Assembly: GCA_036496605.1 (NCBI GenBank)
Contig: DASXKV010000036.1
Coordinates: 1-36,153, forward strand
Length of the DNA: 36,153 nucleotides
Source: Gemmatimonadaceae bacterium
GTDB taxonomy: Bacteria; Gemmatimonadota; Gemmatimonadetes; Gemmatimonadales; Gemmatimonadaceae
Reading direction: 5' to 3'
Shown: piece after piece, positions 26,291-34,106 of the stretch
How the letters are laid out: every line of letters starts with the position of its first letter
How positions within the stretch are numbered: the first letter of the stretch is position 1
Translations under genes and position numbers: made by a program
Notes under the pieces: generated by a model
The model's database searches: none
What the model was told of the DNA's origin: nothing
Seen by the model: only the letters and a program-made list of their open reading frames with translations

Positions 26291-26551
26291 ATGCCAGACA
26301 GTAACGCGAACGGCGGCGCCAAGGGCGCCGCGGATTTCTCCGACGTGCAAGCCGGCAGCTCGAGCACCGCGCCCGCTGACAAGCCGCAAAGCTACACGGT
26401 CCAATCGGGCGATAGCTTGTCGAAGATTGCCAAGCACGTCTACGGCGACGCGAACAAATGGCACGCCATCTACGATGCCAACCGCGACAAGATCAAGAAT
26501 CCCGACCTGATCCAACCGGGCCAGGTGCTCAGTCTTCCGCCTAACGCCTGA
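26291..26551 (+). CDS. Small LysM-domain protein
   Basis: 86 residues from ATG 26291, with GAGAGG seven bases upstream; the next ATG upstream (26276) has no such site. A disordered Gly/Ser/Ala start (about 1-32) leads to one LysM domain: SYTVQSGDSLSKIAKHVYG, then NKWHAIYDANRDKI, and QPGQVLSLP at the end. No signal peptide is visible, which sets it apart from cell-wall LysM enzymes and likens it to the cytoplasmic YgaU/Kbp type, a potassium-linked stress protein that also has a BON domain; the BON domain is missing here. The lipoprotein gene follows after nine bases. Confidence 0.85.
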   Translation: MPDSNANGGAKGAADFSDVQAGSSSTAPADKPQSYTVQSGDSLSKIAKHVYGDANKWHAIYDANRDKIKNPDLIQPGQVLSLPPNA

Positions 26552-26560
26552 GGACATGCG

Positions 26561-27028
26561 ATGATGCGACCATCAATCATGAGTCGGGCGACGACCCGTG
26601 TCGTGCTGCTCCTCCTGGGGCTGATGACGGCCAGCGCCTGCGGAAAGAAGGAGCAGCCCGCGACGCAGACCTCGGGAGGAGCGATCGCTCCCGGGACTAC
26701 AGCGCTCCAGGTCGCTGATGTGACGCTTGGCCGCAGCGTGGGCGCCGACGAGCGCATTGCTGACCGGACGGACACGTTCTCGCCAGGCGACACCATCTAC
26801 GCGTCAGTCCACACGACGGGTACGACCCAAAATGCAAATCTCGCGGCGCGCTGGACGTATCAGGACGGTCAGCTAGTCACCGAAAGCAACGAGACCATCT
26901 CTCCAACTGGCGACGCGTACACGGAGTTTCACATCTTCAAACCAAGTGGCTGGTTGGTTGGCAAATACACATTGCACCTGCTGGTGAACGGCCAAGAGGT
27001 GCAAACGAAGGATTTGGCGGTGAAGTGA
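26561..27028 (+). CDS. Putative lipoprotein, beta-sandwich type, function unknown
   Basis: 155 residues, with GAGGA about six bases before ATG 26561. The signal ends in a lipobox TASAC with Cys27, followed by GKKEQ. A single beta-rich domain follows: VADVTLGRSVG, FSPGDTIYASVHTTG, LAARWTYQDGQLV and a closing GKYTLHLLVNG. The layout resembles small domains that follow 'loss of charge, gain of strand' surface lipoproteins, but I cannot name a family. It is coupled to the LysM gene, and its end converges with the NirK-like gene across a long hairpin. Confidence 0.75.
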   Translation: MMRPSIMSRATTRVVLLLLGLMTASACGKKEQPATQTSGGAIAPGTTALQVADVTLGRSVGADERIADRTDTFSPGDTIYASVHTTGTTQNANLAARWTYQDGQLVTESNETISPTGDAYTEFHIFKPSGWLVGKYTLHLLVNGQEVQTKDLAVK

Positions 27029-27062
27029 GCGGGTAGAAGGTTGTCGGCAAAGGGTTGTGGGC

Positions 27063-27134
27063 AGAGGGCAGAGGGTTGTGGGCTGAGGCAGTGTGTCTAC
27101 GCGCTACCCGCAACCCTCTACCCTCTACCCTCTA
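27063..27134. terminator. 20-bp inverted repeat with heptamer repeats at a convergent gene end
   Basis: The arms 27063-27082 (starts AGAGGGCAGAGGG) and 27107-27126 (ends CCCTCTACCCTCT) are complementary at 18 of 20 positions, with a 24-base loop. The right arm runs into three CCCTCTA units (27114, 27121, 27128). The TAG stop of the leftward NirK-like gene (27132-27134) falls in the last unit. A two-way terminator for the convergent genes is the simplest reading. Confidence 0.6.
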
Positions 27135-28172
27135 GTGATTCATTGTCGCGTACACCTTCGGCGCTCCCACCTGAATGATGCCGATCGCGCCCTTCTCCGC
27201 ATCCGCGAAGCTGTGCGTCACGAATGGATATAGACCTTCGCCACTCGCATCTCTCTCGAAAACCGTCTCGAACACGCCGCCGCCGCCGGCCGGTACGGTG
27301 TAGGTTTGCACACTCGTTAGCGCGTGACGCGGATCACCGTCGGGGTACACGCGGTCGAAAACTGCACCGACGATGTGAAAGTCACTGTTGAAGCTCGGTC
27401 CCGCGTTGACGACGAAGAAGCGCACGCGATCGCCGACGTCGACCTTGAGTGGATTCTCCTTGTACTGGAACGCACGTCCGTTGAACACGACATAGCTCGC
27501 CTGCTTCGCCATCGCTGCCTGCCAGTCTGCCGTCATCGGCGTCATGATCGCACTCTGCACCGTCGAGCCGTCGGTCGGCTTCGCGTAGAACTCGCTCTGT
27601 ACGAGTACGAATTCCCTATCCGCCGTCGTCCCCCAGCCACCCTTGGGATCGACGATGATCGGCAGATACATCCCCTGCATGATGTGCATCGTTACCGGCG
27701 GCGTCCCGCAATGCACCATAAACGCACCGGCGTCGCGGGCAACGAACGCGAACGATACTGAGTCGTTGGGCATGATCATTCGATAGGCGACGTTCGCCGG
27801 AATGCGGGCGGCGTGGAAGTCGATCGAGTGCGGCATCGGTGACTGGTTCACGACCGTGATACGAACCTCGTCGCCGACGCGGACGCGAATGACGGGGCCC
27901 GGCACCGTCCCGCCGAACGTCCATCCGCGATACGTGACGCCCTTCGCGATCTCGACCTTCGCGTCGGTGATCGGAATTCTGAAGACCTTCACGTCGGCGT
28001 CGGATGCCGGGGCGATGCGCGCATCGAACACCGGCGCGGTCGCGCGCAGCACCTGACCGAAGTCAACCACCTCGACGTGTTTCGTGCTCAGGCGTGCCGC
28101 GGTAAGCCCAAGAAAGCCCATGCCGAGCGTAAGCGCTGCCAGAATCATTGTCATGTATGAGCGCGATCGCAT
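27132..28172 (-). CDS. NirK-like two-domain multicopper protein, complete copper sites
   Basis: 346 residues with AGGAGA five bases before ATG 28172. A hydrophobic segment (about 8-27) is a signal peptide or anchor, so it acts in the periplasm. Two cupredoxin domains are present. Type 1 copper ligands by comparison with copper nitrite reductase are His115, Cys155, His163 and Met168. Type 2 ligands are His120, His154 and His320, with Asp118 as the proton donor. The signatures are PHSIDFHA, FMVHCGTPP, MHIMQGM and VTHSFADAEKGAIG. This fits copper nitrite reductase or a related two-domain oxidase. The sequence alone does not prove nitrite as substrate, and no other denitrification gene is in the window. 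It is divergent from a paralogue that lacks the Cys. Confidence 0.82.
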   Translation of the reverse strand: MRSRSYMTMILAALTLGMGFLGLTAARLSTKHVEVVDFGQVLRATAPVFDARIAPASDADVKVFRIPITDAKVEIAKGVTYRGWTFGGTVPGPVIRVRVGDEVRITVVNQSPMPHSIDFHAARIPANVAYRMIMPNDSVSFAFVARDAGAFMVHCGTPPVTMHIMQGMYLPIIVDPKGGWGTTADREFVLVQSEFYAKPTDGSTVQSAIMTPMTADWQAAMAKQASYVVFNGRAFQYKENPLKVDVGDRVRFFVVNAGPSFNSDFHIVGAVFDRVYPDGDPRHALTSVQTYTVPAGGGGVFETVFERDASGEGLYPFVTHSFADAEKGAIGIIQVGAPKVYATMNH

Positions 28173-28301
28173 TGCAATCTCCTAAAGTCGTGGGCCATGG
28201 CCCATGAATGGTTGTCGTTGTTTGCAGCCGGAAATTGCGCGATGCGTCGGGCATTCTCCGTCGGGGGCAAACCGAACCTTCGTCGGGGTCCTTCCGGGAT
28301 T

Positions 28302-28320
28302 TGTCGGAGAATCCCTGACG
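28302..28320. promoter_or_regulatory. Candidate NarL-type operator, site 3
   Basis: TGTCGGA (28302-28308), GAATC, then CCTGACG (28314-28320). This is a weaker inverted repeat than the other two but the same pattern TGTMRGR-N5-CCYGACR. A second inverted repeat, GGGATT (28296-28301) and AATCCC (28310-28315), overlaps it. It lies in the divergent region between the two cupredoxin genes. Confidence 0.35.
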
Positions 28321-28406
28321 ACCCAACACCCATCGTCGGTGAGATGGCCGACTGACCTCATCCAGAGAGCGTTGTCACGTGGAGAGACCAGACATGGCCG
28401 AGACCA

Positions 28407-29270
28407 ATGCTGTCCTCCTCTCGAAAGCAGTGGAGGCGACGAACCTACGACCCCACTCTGCAGCCGTTACCTAACGAGCGACAGCAGCGGCTCCATTGGA
28501 CCGCGCGACAGCTGCCCATTCGCATTTCCGCCAACACGGTCGTCGGCGCATGGACCTTCGAGGGTCACATGCCAGGCCCTATCGTGCGCTGTCGCGTCGG
28601 CGACACCATCGATTTCACGCTCACGAACGAGGGCGACATTCCCCACTCGATGGACTTCCACGCCGCGCAGATCGACGTCAAGTCCGCCTTTCGGTCGGTC
28701 GCCAAAGGACAATCGGTTGCCTATACTTTCAAGCCGCGTTATGCAGGAGCTTTCCTCTATCACTCCGGCAGCTCTCTGGTCCTCATGCACCTCGGCGCAG
28801 GGATGTTCGGCGCGATTATCGTCGATCCCCCCCAGCCACTGCCGCGGGCCAAGGAATTCGTGCTCGTCCAGAACGAGTTCTATCTCGGCGCCGCCGTGAA
28901 CGGCGTTCAGCCATTCGACTATACGAAGATGCTCACGACGCTGCCGGATTACGTCGCTTTCAATGGCCGACCAGGGCAGTATCAAGCCGAGCCAATCCGC
29001 GTAAGGCAAGGTGATCGTGTTCGCTTCCACGTCGTGGACGCTGGGCCGACGATCCCATGCGCTTTCCACGTTGTCGGCGAGCAGTTCGACACCGTCTATC
29101 TCGGCGCGCCACCGGCGAGTGCGATCCACGGCGTGCAGACGTTCAACGTCGCCGCCGGCGGTGGGATGATTCTCGACCTACTCGCTGACGTGGCCGGTGA
29201 ATTCCCCTTCGTGAATCATGGCTTCGGTCATGGGCAGAAAGGCGCCATCGGGATTTCCGTCGAGCCGTGA
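28407..29270 (+). CDS. NirK-like cupredoxin protein with type 1 copper Cys replaced by Ser
   Basis: 287 residues from ATG 28407. The start is uncertain: a better ribosome binding site (GGAGA) precedes ATG 28394, but that frame ends at a TAA at 28471, hinting at a frameshift. No signal peptide is visible (start MLSSSRKQWRRR), unlike relatives. Both cupredoxin domains are present (AWTFEGHMPGPIV, PHSMDFHA, VNHGFGHGQKGAIG). Type 2 ligands His85, His119 and His271 and the Asp83 donor are kept. Of the type 1 site, His80, His128 and Met133 remain, but the Cys next to His119 is Ser120 (LYHSGSS). The blue-copper electron entry site should therefore not form. It could be a type-2-only protein, a copper binder, or a gene losing function. 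Confidence 0.78.
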   Translation: MLSSSRKQWRRRTYDPTLQPLPNERQQRLHWTARQLPIRISANTVVGAWTFEGHMPGPIVRCRVGDTIDFTLTNEGDIPHSMDFHAAQIDVKSAFRSVAKGQSVAYTFKPRYAGAFLYHSGSSLVLMHLGAGMFGAIIVDPPQPLPRAKEFVLVQNEFYLGAAVNGVQPFDYTKMLTTLPDYVAFNGRPGQYQAEPIRVRQGDRVRFHVVDAGPTIPCAFHVVGEQFDTVYLGAPPASAIHGVQTFNVAAGGGMILDLLADVAGEFPFVNHGFGHGQKGAIGISVEP

Positions 29271-29271
29271 C

Positions 29272-30288
29272 CTACTCGTTCGGTCCCTCGGCGGTCCAGA
29301 CTCCGCTGGCCCATTGCAACGCCTCGGCGTGCTGCTCACTTGCGCCAAGCTCGGTGAAGATCCCCATCGCCGTCGCGATCTGCCGTCGCCCCCCTTCTCG
29401 ATCGCCGCGCGTCACGAGGCACTCGGCGAGCACGCGGAGCGTTTCGCCCTCGACCAGCCGACTGCCGTGCGCGCGGGCCATCGCGAGCGCCTGAGCGAGC
29501 GCTTCCTCGGCGTCGCCGAGTCGCCCAAGCGTTAGGCGCGCGGCACCGACCACGCGCAGAGAGTCGGCTTGCCTGATCGGATCGGGAATCCGTGCAAACT
29601 GATCCGCAGCGCGAGCCGCGCCGACCTCCGCGAGTGCGGCGTCGCCCGATTGCAGCGAAAGGTCCGCACGTTCGAGCCACGTCAGCGCGAGCAGCGGACC
29701 ATTGGCGCATTCGGTCGCGTAGCCGAGCGCACGACGTGCGCACTCGGTAGCGCGCTCCGGCTGGCCCAGGTGACGGAAGCTGATTGCCATGTTGTGCAAG
29801 CTCTGCGCGAGCCCCGCGACGTTGCCCAACCGCTGGTACGCTGGAATGGCAAGCTGATAGAGTGCCAGCGCTTCGTCGCGACGGCCGCGAATGTTCGCGA
29901 TCGCTCCCATGTTGTTCGTCGCGTGGGCGATGAGCAGATCGTCACCATCGGCGCGCGCGAGATCGAGCGCCCGGCCGAAGACGCGCTCCGCGGCATCCAG
30001 CGATCCGAGCTCGATCTCGGCGACGCCCAGTTGATTGACGGCCTTCCGGAGCGCCGCACGATCCCCACTCCGCTCGATCGACGGCAGTATCGCCGTGAGC
30101 CACTGGTGCGCCTCACGAGGATGGCCGGTGCGCAACTCAGCGTCGGCGCGCATCGTTGCGAGCTCCGGCTGATTGCGCGCCGCATCACCCTGTTCTCGAA
30201 GAATCTGAAGCGCATCCGCCCACTCGCCCGCCGTCGCGTGACGGCGTGCCTGTTGAAGAAGCGTCTCGACCCCGGAGGAAAGCACCAT
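29272..30288 (-). CDS. Tetratricopeptide-repeat protein
   Basis: 338 residues from ATG 30288; a longer frame reaches into the upstream gene with an Arg-rich, implausible start. It is made of helical repeats of TPR type almost throughout. Examples are EWADALQILREQG, LGSLDAAERVFGRALDLA, GRRDEALALYQLAIPAYQ, LGQPERATECARRAL and LGRLGDAEEALAQALAMA. No signal peptide, enzymatic domain or helix-turn-helix is present, so it is probably a cytoplasmic scaffold. It starts 11 bases after the stop of the EF-hand lipoprotein gene without a clear ribosome binding site, so translation is probably coupled. The end is one base from the stop of the convergent cupredoxin gene. Confidence 0.8.
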   Translation of the reverse strand: MVLSSGVETLLQQARRHATAGEWADALQILREQGDAARNQPELATMRADAELRTGHPREAHQWLTAILPSIERSGDRAALRKAVNQLGVAEIELGSLDAAERVFGRALDLARADGDDLLIAHATNNMGAIANIRGRRDEALALYQLAIPAYQRLGNVAGLAQSLHNMAISFRHLGQPERATECARRALGYATECANGPLLALTWLERADLSLQSGDAALAEVGAARAADQFARIPDPIRQADSLRVVGAARLTLGRLGDAEEALAQALAMARAHGSRLVEGETLRVLAECLVTRGDREGGRRQIATAMGIFTELGASEQHAEALQWASGVWTAEGPNE

Positions 30289-30299
30289 GCGCGCGCGGA

Positions 30300-30902
30300 T
30301 TAGTAGGCGAGCGCGTAGCCCGTGAATCCCGTGATGAAGGCTTGCACTTCGTTGACGTCTGCCTCGACAGTGCTGCCGACTTTTATCCACGGCGCTCCGG
30401 GCGTCTCCTGTCGCCACGTCGAGATGAGTGGAAGCAGCGCCGCGTCGGCCGAATTCACGACGCCGTCGCTGTTGATGTCGCCGTCGCACTCGCCAAACTC
30501 GAACTGCAACCTCGCTGGCGCCGAGGAGGAAAACTTCAGTCCGGCGGGCTGAAAGTCGGCTTGGAGCTTCGTGGGATCGGTCACCGTGATCGTGATGAGA
30601 ATCGAGTCACCTTGCGCGAACGAGCTCCCATCCGGCCGCTGAGAGAGTGAATTCCCGAAGACACGAAATCGCAGATAGTCCTCGCCATTCTGAAATTTCA
30701 CGCGCGCTTCGCGATCCTCGCCCACCTTCGCGTAGAAGGACACCGTCGTTGCCTGAAGCGCTGGTGCCGAAGGACTCAGCTGAAGGAAGTGAAGGTCACT
30801 TCCCGGCTTCTCGATGGTGTTCGGACCTGTCGCATCCCCCCCGCACGCGCTGACCAGTAGCACCGTAAGCAACGCGATGGGCGTTGCAAATTTGGTAATC
30901 AC
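30300..30902 (-). CDS. Lipoprotein with dockerin/EF-hand-like calcium loop
   Basis: 200 residues from GTG 30902, which overlaps the stop of the sigma54 activator gene (GTGA); AGGTGG is four bases upstream. The lipobox VSAC gives Cys20, followed by GGDATGPN. A beta-rich middle (about 40-130) has no family I recognise. Near residue 140 the stretch [17 protein letters not shown] matches a dockerin or EF-hand loop (D-x-N-x-D-G-x-V-x-x-x-D), and a second acidic piece ([10 protein letters not shown]) lies near the C-terminus. A surface or periplasmic calcium-binding role is inferred. It is the middle gene of an overlapping set: activator, lipoprotein, TPR protein. Confidence 0.78.
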   Translation of the reverse strand: MITKFATPIALLTVLLVSACGGDATGPNTIEKPGSDLHFLQLSPSAPALQATTVSFYAKVGEDREARVKFQNGEDYLRFRVFGNSLSQRPDGSSFAQGDSILITITVTDPTKLQADFQPAGLKFSSSAPARLQFEFGECDGDINSDGVVNSADAALLPLISTWRQETPGAPWIKVGSTVEADVNEVQAFITGFTGYALAY

Positions 30903-32281
30903 GTTTCCACCTCGGCTTCGTCGTTGAGCTCGGAGTGTGCGTCTATGCTCACGTCCAGCAGCCGCTGCAGGCGCGGACGCGAGATGCCGAGACGGCGCGC
31001 CGCCTCACTCTTGTTTCCCGTGCAGAAGTCCAGCATCGAGCGCGCGGCCGCGCGCGTGATCATGGCCATGGTCGCCGGGAACGGGATGTCCTGGTCGACA
31101 GAGCGACGCACCGACGGCGCTTCCGCGAAATCGTCGGCGTCGAGCGTCAACTTCGGCGTCAGCAGGAGCGTGCGCTCCATGAGATTTCGCAGCTCGCGAA
31201 TGTTGCCGCTCCACTCGCGACCGGCGAGCGCTCGCTCCGCCGCCGGCGACAGCAGCGGTACCGGCAATCCGTACTCGCCAGCGAAGCGCAGCAGAAAATG
31301 TCGGGCGAGCAACGGAACGTCTTCCCGCCGCGCTCGCAACGGCGGCAATTCGATCGGTACCACATTGAGCCGATGGAACAGATCCTCGCGAAATTCTCGA
31401 CGCGACGCGGCCGCGGCGAGCTCGACGTGCGTCGCGGCGATGATTCGAACATCGATGGAAATCGCTCGCGTACCGCCGACACGCCGAATCGTTCGCTCCT
31501 CGAGCGCGCGCAGCAGCTTCCCCTGCAGCACGAGTGGCAGATGTCCAACCTCGTCGAGAAAGAGCGTTCCACCATTGGCGAGCTCGAACAGGCCAGGCTT
31601 CGCCACCGTGGCGCCGGTGAACGCACCCTTCTCGTGGCCGAACAACTCGCTCTCGAGCAGCTGTTCGGGAATCGCGGCGCAATTGATGTCGACGAATGGG
31701 GCGCCGCGCCGCGGCCCGTTGTAGTGAATCGCGCGCGCGACGAGCTCCTTCCCCGTTCCGGTTTCGCCCGTCAGTAAAACCGTAACCGAGGCGTACGGAA
31801 TGATGCGCGCCGCCCTATCGAGCGCCGCCCGCAATGCGGCGCTCGCGCCAAGCACGCCCTCGAATCGGAACTTCGACGCCTCGGACGCGACGAATTCGAG
31901 TCGGCGCGTGTCAGCACGAAGCGCTTCAGCTCGTTCGCGCAACCATGACGCGAGGAGGGCAGCGTCGTCAGGCAACGCGAAATATGTCGCGGCACCCGCT
32001 CGAACGAGCGCGGCTGCGAGCCGATGATCAGGCCGCGCGCCGGCGGCGGCAATCTCGATGGCACCTCGTTCTCCGCTCGCCGTCTGCCGTAGTGTCGCCT
32101 CGAGCTCCTCTTCCATACCGCCGCCGCTGACGACGCCGACCGCTCCTGTTAGGCGATCGAAGCCGGCGGCCGTCTCGAGCGGCGCGTACGCGAGACCACA
32201 TTGGTCCGCAAGCGTTGGCCACATGGACGAAAAGGAGTCAGAGAGCGACAGGACCACGAGTCTGGGAGGCGAATTCGGCAA
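30899..32281 (-). CDS. Sigma54-dependent activator with degenerate receiver and Fis-type DNA-binding domain
   Basis: About 460 residues from a TTG at 32281. The start is uncertain; the longer frame overlaps the upstream lipoprotein gene by 128 bases, and a GTG at 32257 is another option. The N-terminal domain looks like a receiver fold ([11 protein letters not shown]) but lacks the phospho-acceptor (VVSGGGM where D-x-x-M-P is expected) and the Lys. The AAA+ domain is complete: Walker A GETGTGKE, the sigma54-contact loop GAFTGA, Walker [11 protein letters not shown], and an arginine-finger region. The C-terminus has a Fis-type helix-turn-helix ([20 protein letters not shown]). It should activate sigma54 promoters without phosphorylation by a kinase. 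Its stop overlaps the start of the EF-hand lipoprotein gene. Confidence 0.88.
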   Translation of the reverse strand: MPNSPPRLVVLSLSDSFSSMWPTLADQCGLAYAPLETAAGFDRLTGAVGVVSGGGMEEELEATLRQTASGERGAIEIAAAGARPDHRLAAALVRAGAATYFALPDDAALLASWLRERAEALRADTRRLEFVASEASKFRFEGVLGASAALRAALDRAARIIPYASVTVLLTGETGTGKELVARAIHYNGPRRGAPFVDINCAAIPEQLLESELFGHEKGAFTGATVAKPGLFELANGGTLFLDEVGHLPLVLQGKLLRALEERTIRRVGGTRAISIDVRIIAATHVELAAAASRREFREDLFHRLNVVPIELPPLRARREDVPLLARHFLLRFAGEYGLPVPLLSPAAERALAGREWSGNIRELRNLMERTLLLTPKLTLDADDFAEAPSVRRSVDQDIPFPATMAMITRAAARSMLDFCTGNKSEAARRLGISRPRLQRLLDVSIDAHSELNDEAEVET

Positions 32282-32351
32282 TGGGCGGCGCTTGTTTGGC
32301 CGAGCCGCCCGGAGTGCGCCGAACCTAACGAGGCTCGGCGCTACCTGGCGG

Positions 32352-33125
32352 TCAGCGGTGATCGTCGTGACCGTCGTGATCGTCGTCTTCGAAAGCGCGG
32401 AACGATCCAGCGATGTTCGCCGCGATGCGCGCCGCATTGGAACTGTTGCTCGGATCGAGCGTTCCGCCCGAGCCGTCACTGAACCACTTACTCAGATCAA
32501 TCGCCACGGTCACGTTCGGGTTCGTGGCATCGACCGTGACCGGCGTCGCGAACGCCGTCTCGATGCGGGTGTCGATGGCGCTCGTAAACACGAACGCCTT
32601 GCCATTGAACGTCCCTTGGATGCGAATGCTCACCCCTTTGAATTCGGGGTGTGCAGCGAGGAAGGCCTCGCCACTTCGGTTACCACTCGATTCCGGGCGG
32701 ATCCGGATCTCCAACGCCCGATAGGTGCCCGCGGGGACGCTCGCGGAAATGTTCGTCTCGAGTGAGGCGTCGACAGGAATGTCGAGCAGCGCTGGGCCGA
32801 CTTCGACCTCGGCGCAGCCGTCCTCGACCTCGGCGTCGTCGCCGCTCGACTCCTCCATGGCCGTACACCCCGAGGCACTCGCTGGCGCGAGCTCGATTCG
32901 GCGCGCGAGAAGTTGCGCCTTCGTGATCACGAGCGTGCTGGTCCCCGTGGCGACCGTGATGTCGGCGCGCGCGCGATCCGCCACCGCGGCTTGCGACTGC
33001 GACGTGAGCGATACGCTGAATGGCCGCTTCGCGGCGTTGCTGCTCGTGGCATCGCTGCAAGCACTTGCGCCGACGGCGGCGCAGAGTAGCAATGCGCTCC
33101 GTTTGACGTTGAGCATGGGGGGCAT
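32352..33125 (-). CDS. DUF4382-like lipoprotein
   Basis: 257 residues from ATG 33125, with GGAG six bases upstream; the longer frame has no such site. The lipobox GASAC is near residue 22. A beta-sandwich follows: [42 protein letters not shown], and [11 protein letters not shown]. The pattern of an early strand, an acidic insert and the AGTYxxLxIRI motif fits DUF4382 surface proteins, though I am not certain. The acidic insert [16 protein letters not shown] and the C-terminal [11 protein letters not shown] tail could bind metal. It is the first gene of the leftward group with the sigma54 activator (gap about 70 bases). Confidence 0.72.
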   Translation of the reverse strand: MPPMLNVKRSALLLCAAVGASACSDATSSNAAKRPFSVSLTSQSQAAVADRARADITVATGTSTLVITKAQLLARRIELAPASASGCTAMEESSGDDAEVEDGCAEVEVGPALLDIPVDASLETNISASVPAGTYRALEIRIRPESSGNRSGEAFLAAHPEFKGVSIRIQGTFNGKAFVFTSAIDTRIETAFATPVTVDATNPNVTVAIDLSKWFSDGSGGTLDPSNSSNAARIAANIAGSFRAFEDDDHDGHDDHR

Positions 33126-33344
33126 GGAGATCTCCTGAGGCAATTGGGTGTCGGTAGTCACGCCTTTGTCGGAGCGTCCAATAGCAGAGCCGGCGCCACG
33201 CCCACGGCCATCGGTAGTTGCCGGCAAATCGATGTACACTATGACGTTGGCGCCTTCCCTTCTCGGTGTAGGCACATTCAGGACTGGATCGAATCGTTAC
33301 GTGTCTCTATCAGAGCAATGCAGCAATTGAGTCCGTTCTCACTT

Positions 33345-33358
33345 CACTCGCGCGAGTG
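33345..33358. promoter_or_regulatory. Perfect 14-bp palindrome before the HAD gene
   Basis: CACTCGCGCGAGTG is a perfect palindrome ending nine bases before ATG 33368. It covers the usual ribosome binding position, so a bound protein or an RNA hairpin could block translation. The rest of the 242-base gap back to 33126 holds the promoter for the leftward DUF4382 group; I see no other clear element. Confidence 0.35.
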
Positions 33359-33367
33359 TCACTCGTG

Positions 33368-34009
33368 ATGCATTGCGATGCGCTCCTCTTCGACCTCGAT
33401 GGTGTGCTCGTCGATTCGGCTGAATGCGTTCGTCGGATCTGCACCGACTGGGCGATCGCTCGCGGCCTCGACCCCGGCCATGTCTTGCGATGGTCGCAGG
33501 GCCGTAGGGTTCAGGACACCGTACGCGCGGTTGCGCCCCATCTCGACGTCGACATGGAAGTGGCGGCGCTCGTCGCGATGGAGGCCGCGACAACGGCTGG
33601 GCTGCGCTCCGTGCCCGGCACGCACGCCCTGGTGCCCACGCTCCCGCCTAACGCGTGGGCCGTGGTGACATCCGGCGCACGACCAGTCGCGACTTTGCGG
33701 CTCACTCATGTTGGCCTGCCACTTCCACAGATACTCATCACGGGCGACGACGTCGCGCGCGGCAAGCCGGACCCCGAGGGCTATCTCGCCGCGGCGGCGG
33801 CTCTGGGCGTTGCGCCGGCTGATTGCGTCGTGATCGAGGATGCACCAGCTGGACTCGAAGCTGCTGGCGCCGCTGGCATGCGCTCGGTCGGCATCGCCGG
33901 CACGGTCCCCGCCTCCGAGCTGCGAAGCGCGACCGTGGTCGTGCCTTCTTTCGCCGTGCTCAGGATCAGCCTGTCCGCCCACTCGCCTCGGATCCATCTG
34001 GGCCATTGA
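33368..34009 (+). CDS. HAD-superfamily phosphatase (beta-phosphoglucomutase/sugar phosphatase-like)
   Basis: 213 residues from ATG 33368 (a GTG 12 bases upstream is possible). Motif I is LLFDLDGVLVDS with nucleophile Asp9 and general acid Asp11. A helical cap follows (about 15-80), then motif II in AVVTSGA, the Lys of GKPDPEGYL, and motif IV in CVVIEDAPAGLEAA. The cap type and DGVLVDS signature place it with phosphatases of small sugar or glycerol phosphates and beta-phosphoglucomutases. Mutases usually need a longer cap, so phosphatase activity is more likely. It stands alone, 97 bases before the ArsR-methyltransferase gene. Confidence 0.85.
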   Translation: MHCDALLFDLDGVLVDSAECVRRICTDWAIARGLDPGHVLRWSQGRRVQDTVRAVAPHLDVDMEVAALVAMEAATTAGLRSVPGTHALVPTLPPNAWAVVTSGARPVATLRLTHVGLPLPQILITGDDVARGKPDPEGYLAAAAALGVAPADCVVIEDAPAGLEAAGAAGMRSVGIAGTVPASELRSATVVVPSFAVLRISLSAHSPRIHLGH

Positions 34010-34034
34010 CAGAACCGCCCCTGCGTTTGACCTT

Positions 34035-34054
34035 TCATCCGGATATTAGGATGA
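34035..34054 (+). promoter_or_regulatory. Likely operator/promoter of the ArsR-methyltransferase and ahcY unit
   Basis: TCATCC (34035-34040) and GGATGA (34049-34054) form a perfect inverted repeat with an eight-base, A/T-rich spacer (GGATATTA). The centre is 62 bases upstream of the TTG start at 34107. The size and symmetry fit an ArsR-family dimer site, and such regulators usually bind their own promoter. This A/T-rich patch stands out in a high-G+C stretch. Confidence 0.5.
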
Positions 34055-34106
34055 TCAACCCTTCATACGTCTAGCTTCTGCTCGCCTAGTCCCCAGGGCC
34101 TTCTTC

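Noticed and set aside
26561-27028. Assigning the lipoprotein to a named beta-sandwich family
   Set aside because: The strands and length are suggestive, but no signature motif is strong enough without a search.
33126-33367. Sigma54 -24/-12 promoter for the activator group
   Set aside because: I looked for TGGC-N8-TTGC patterns and found none convincing in this gap.
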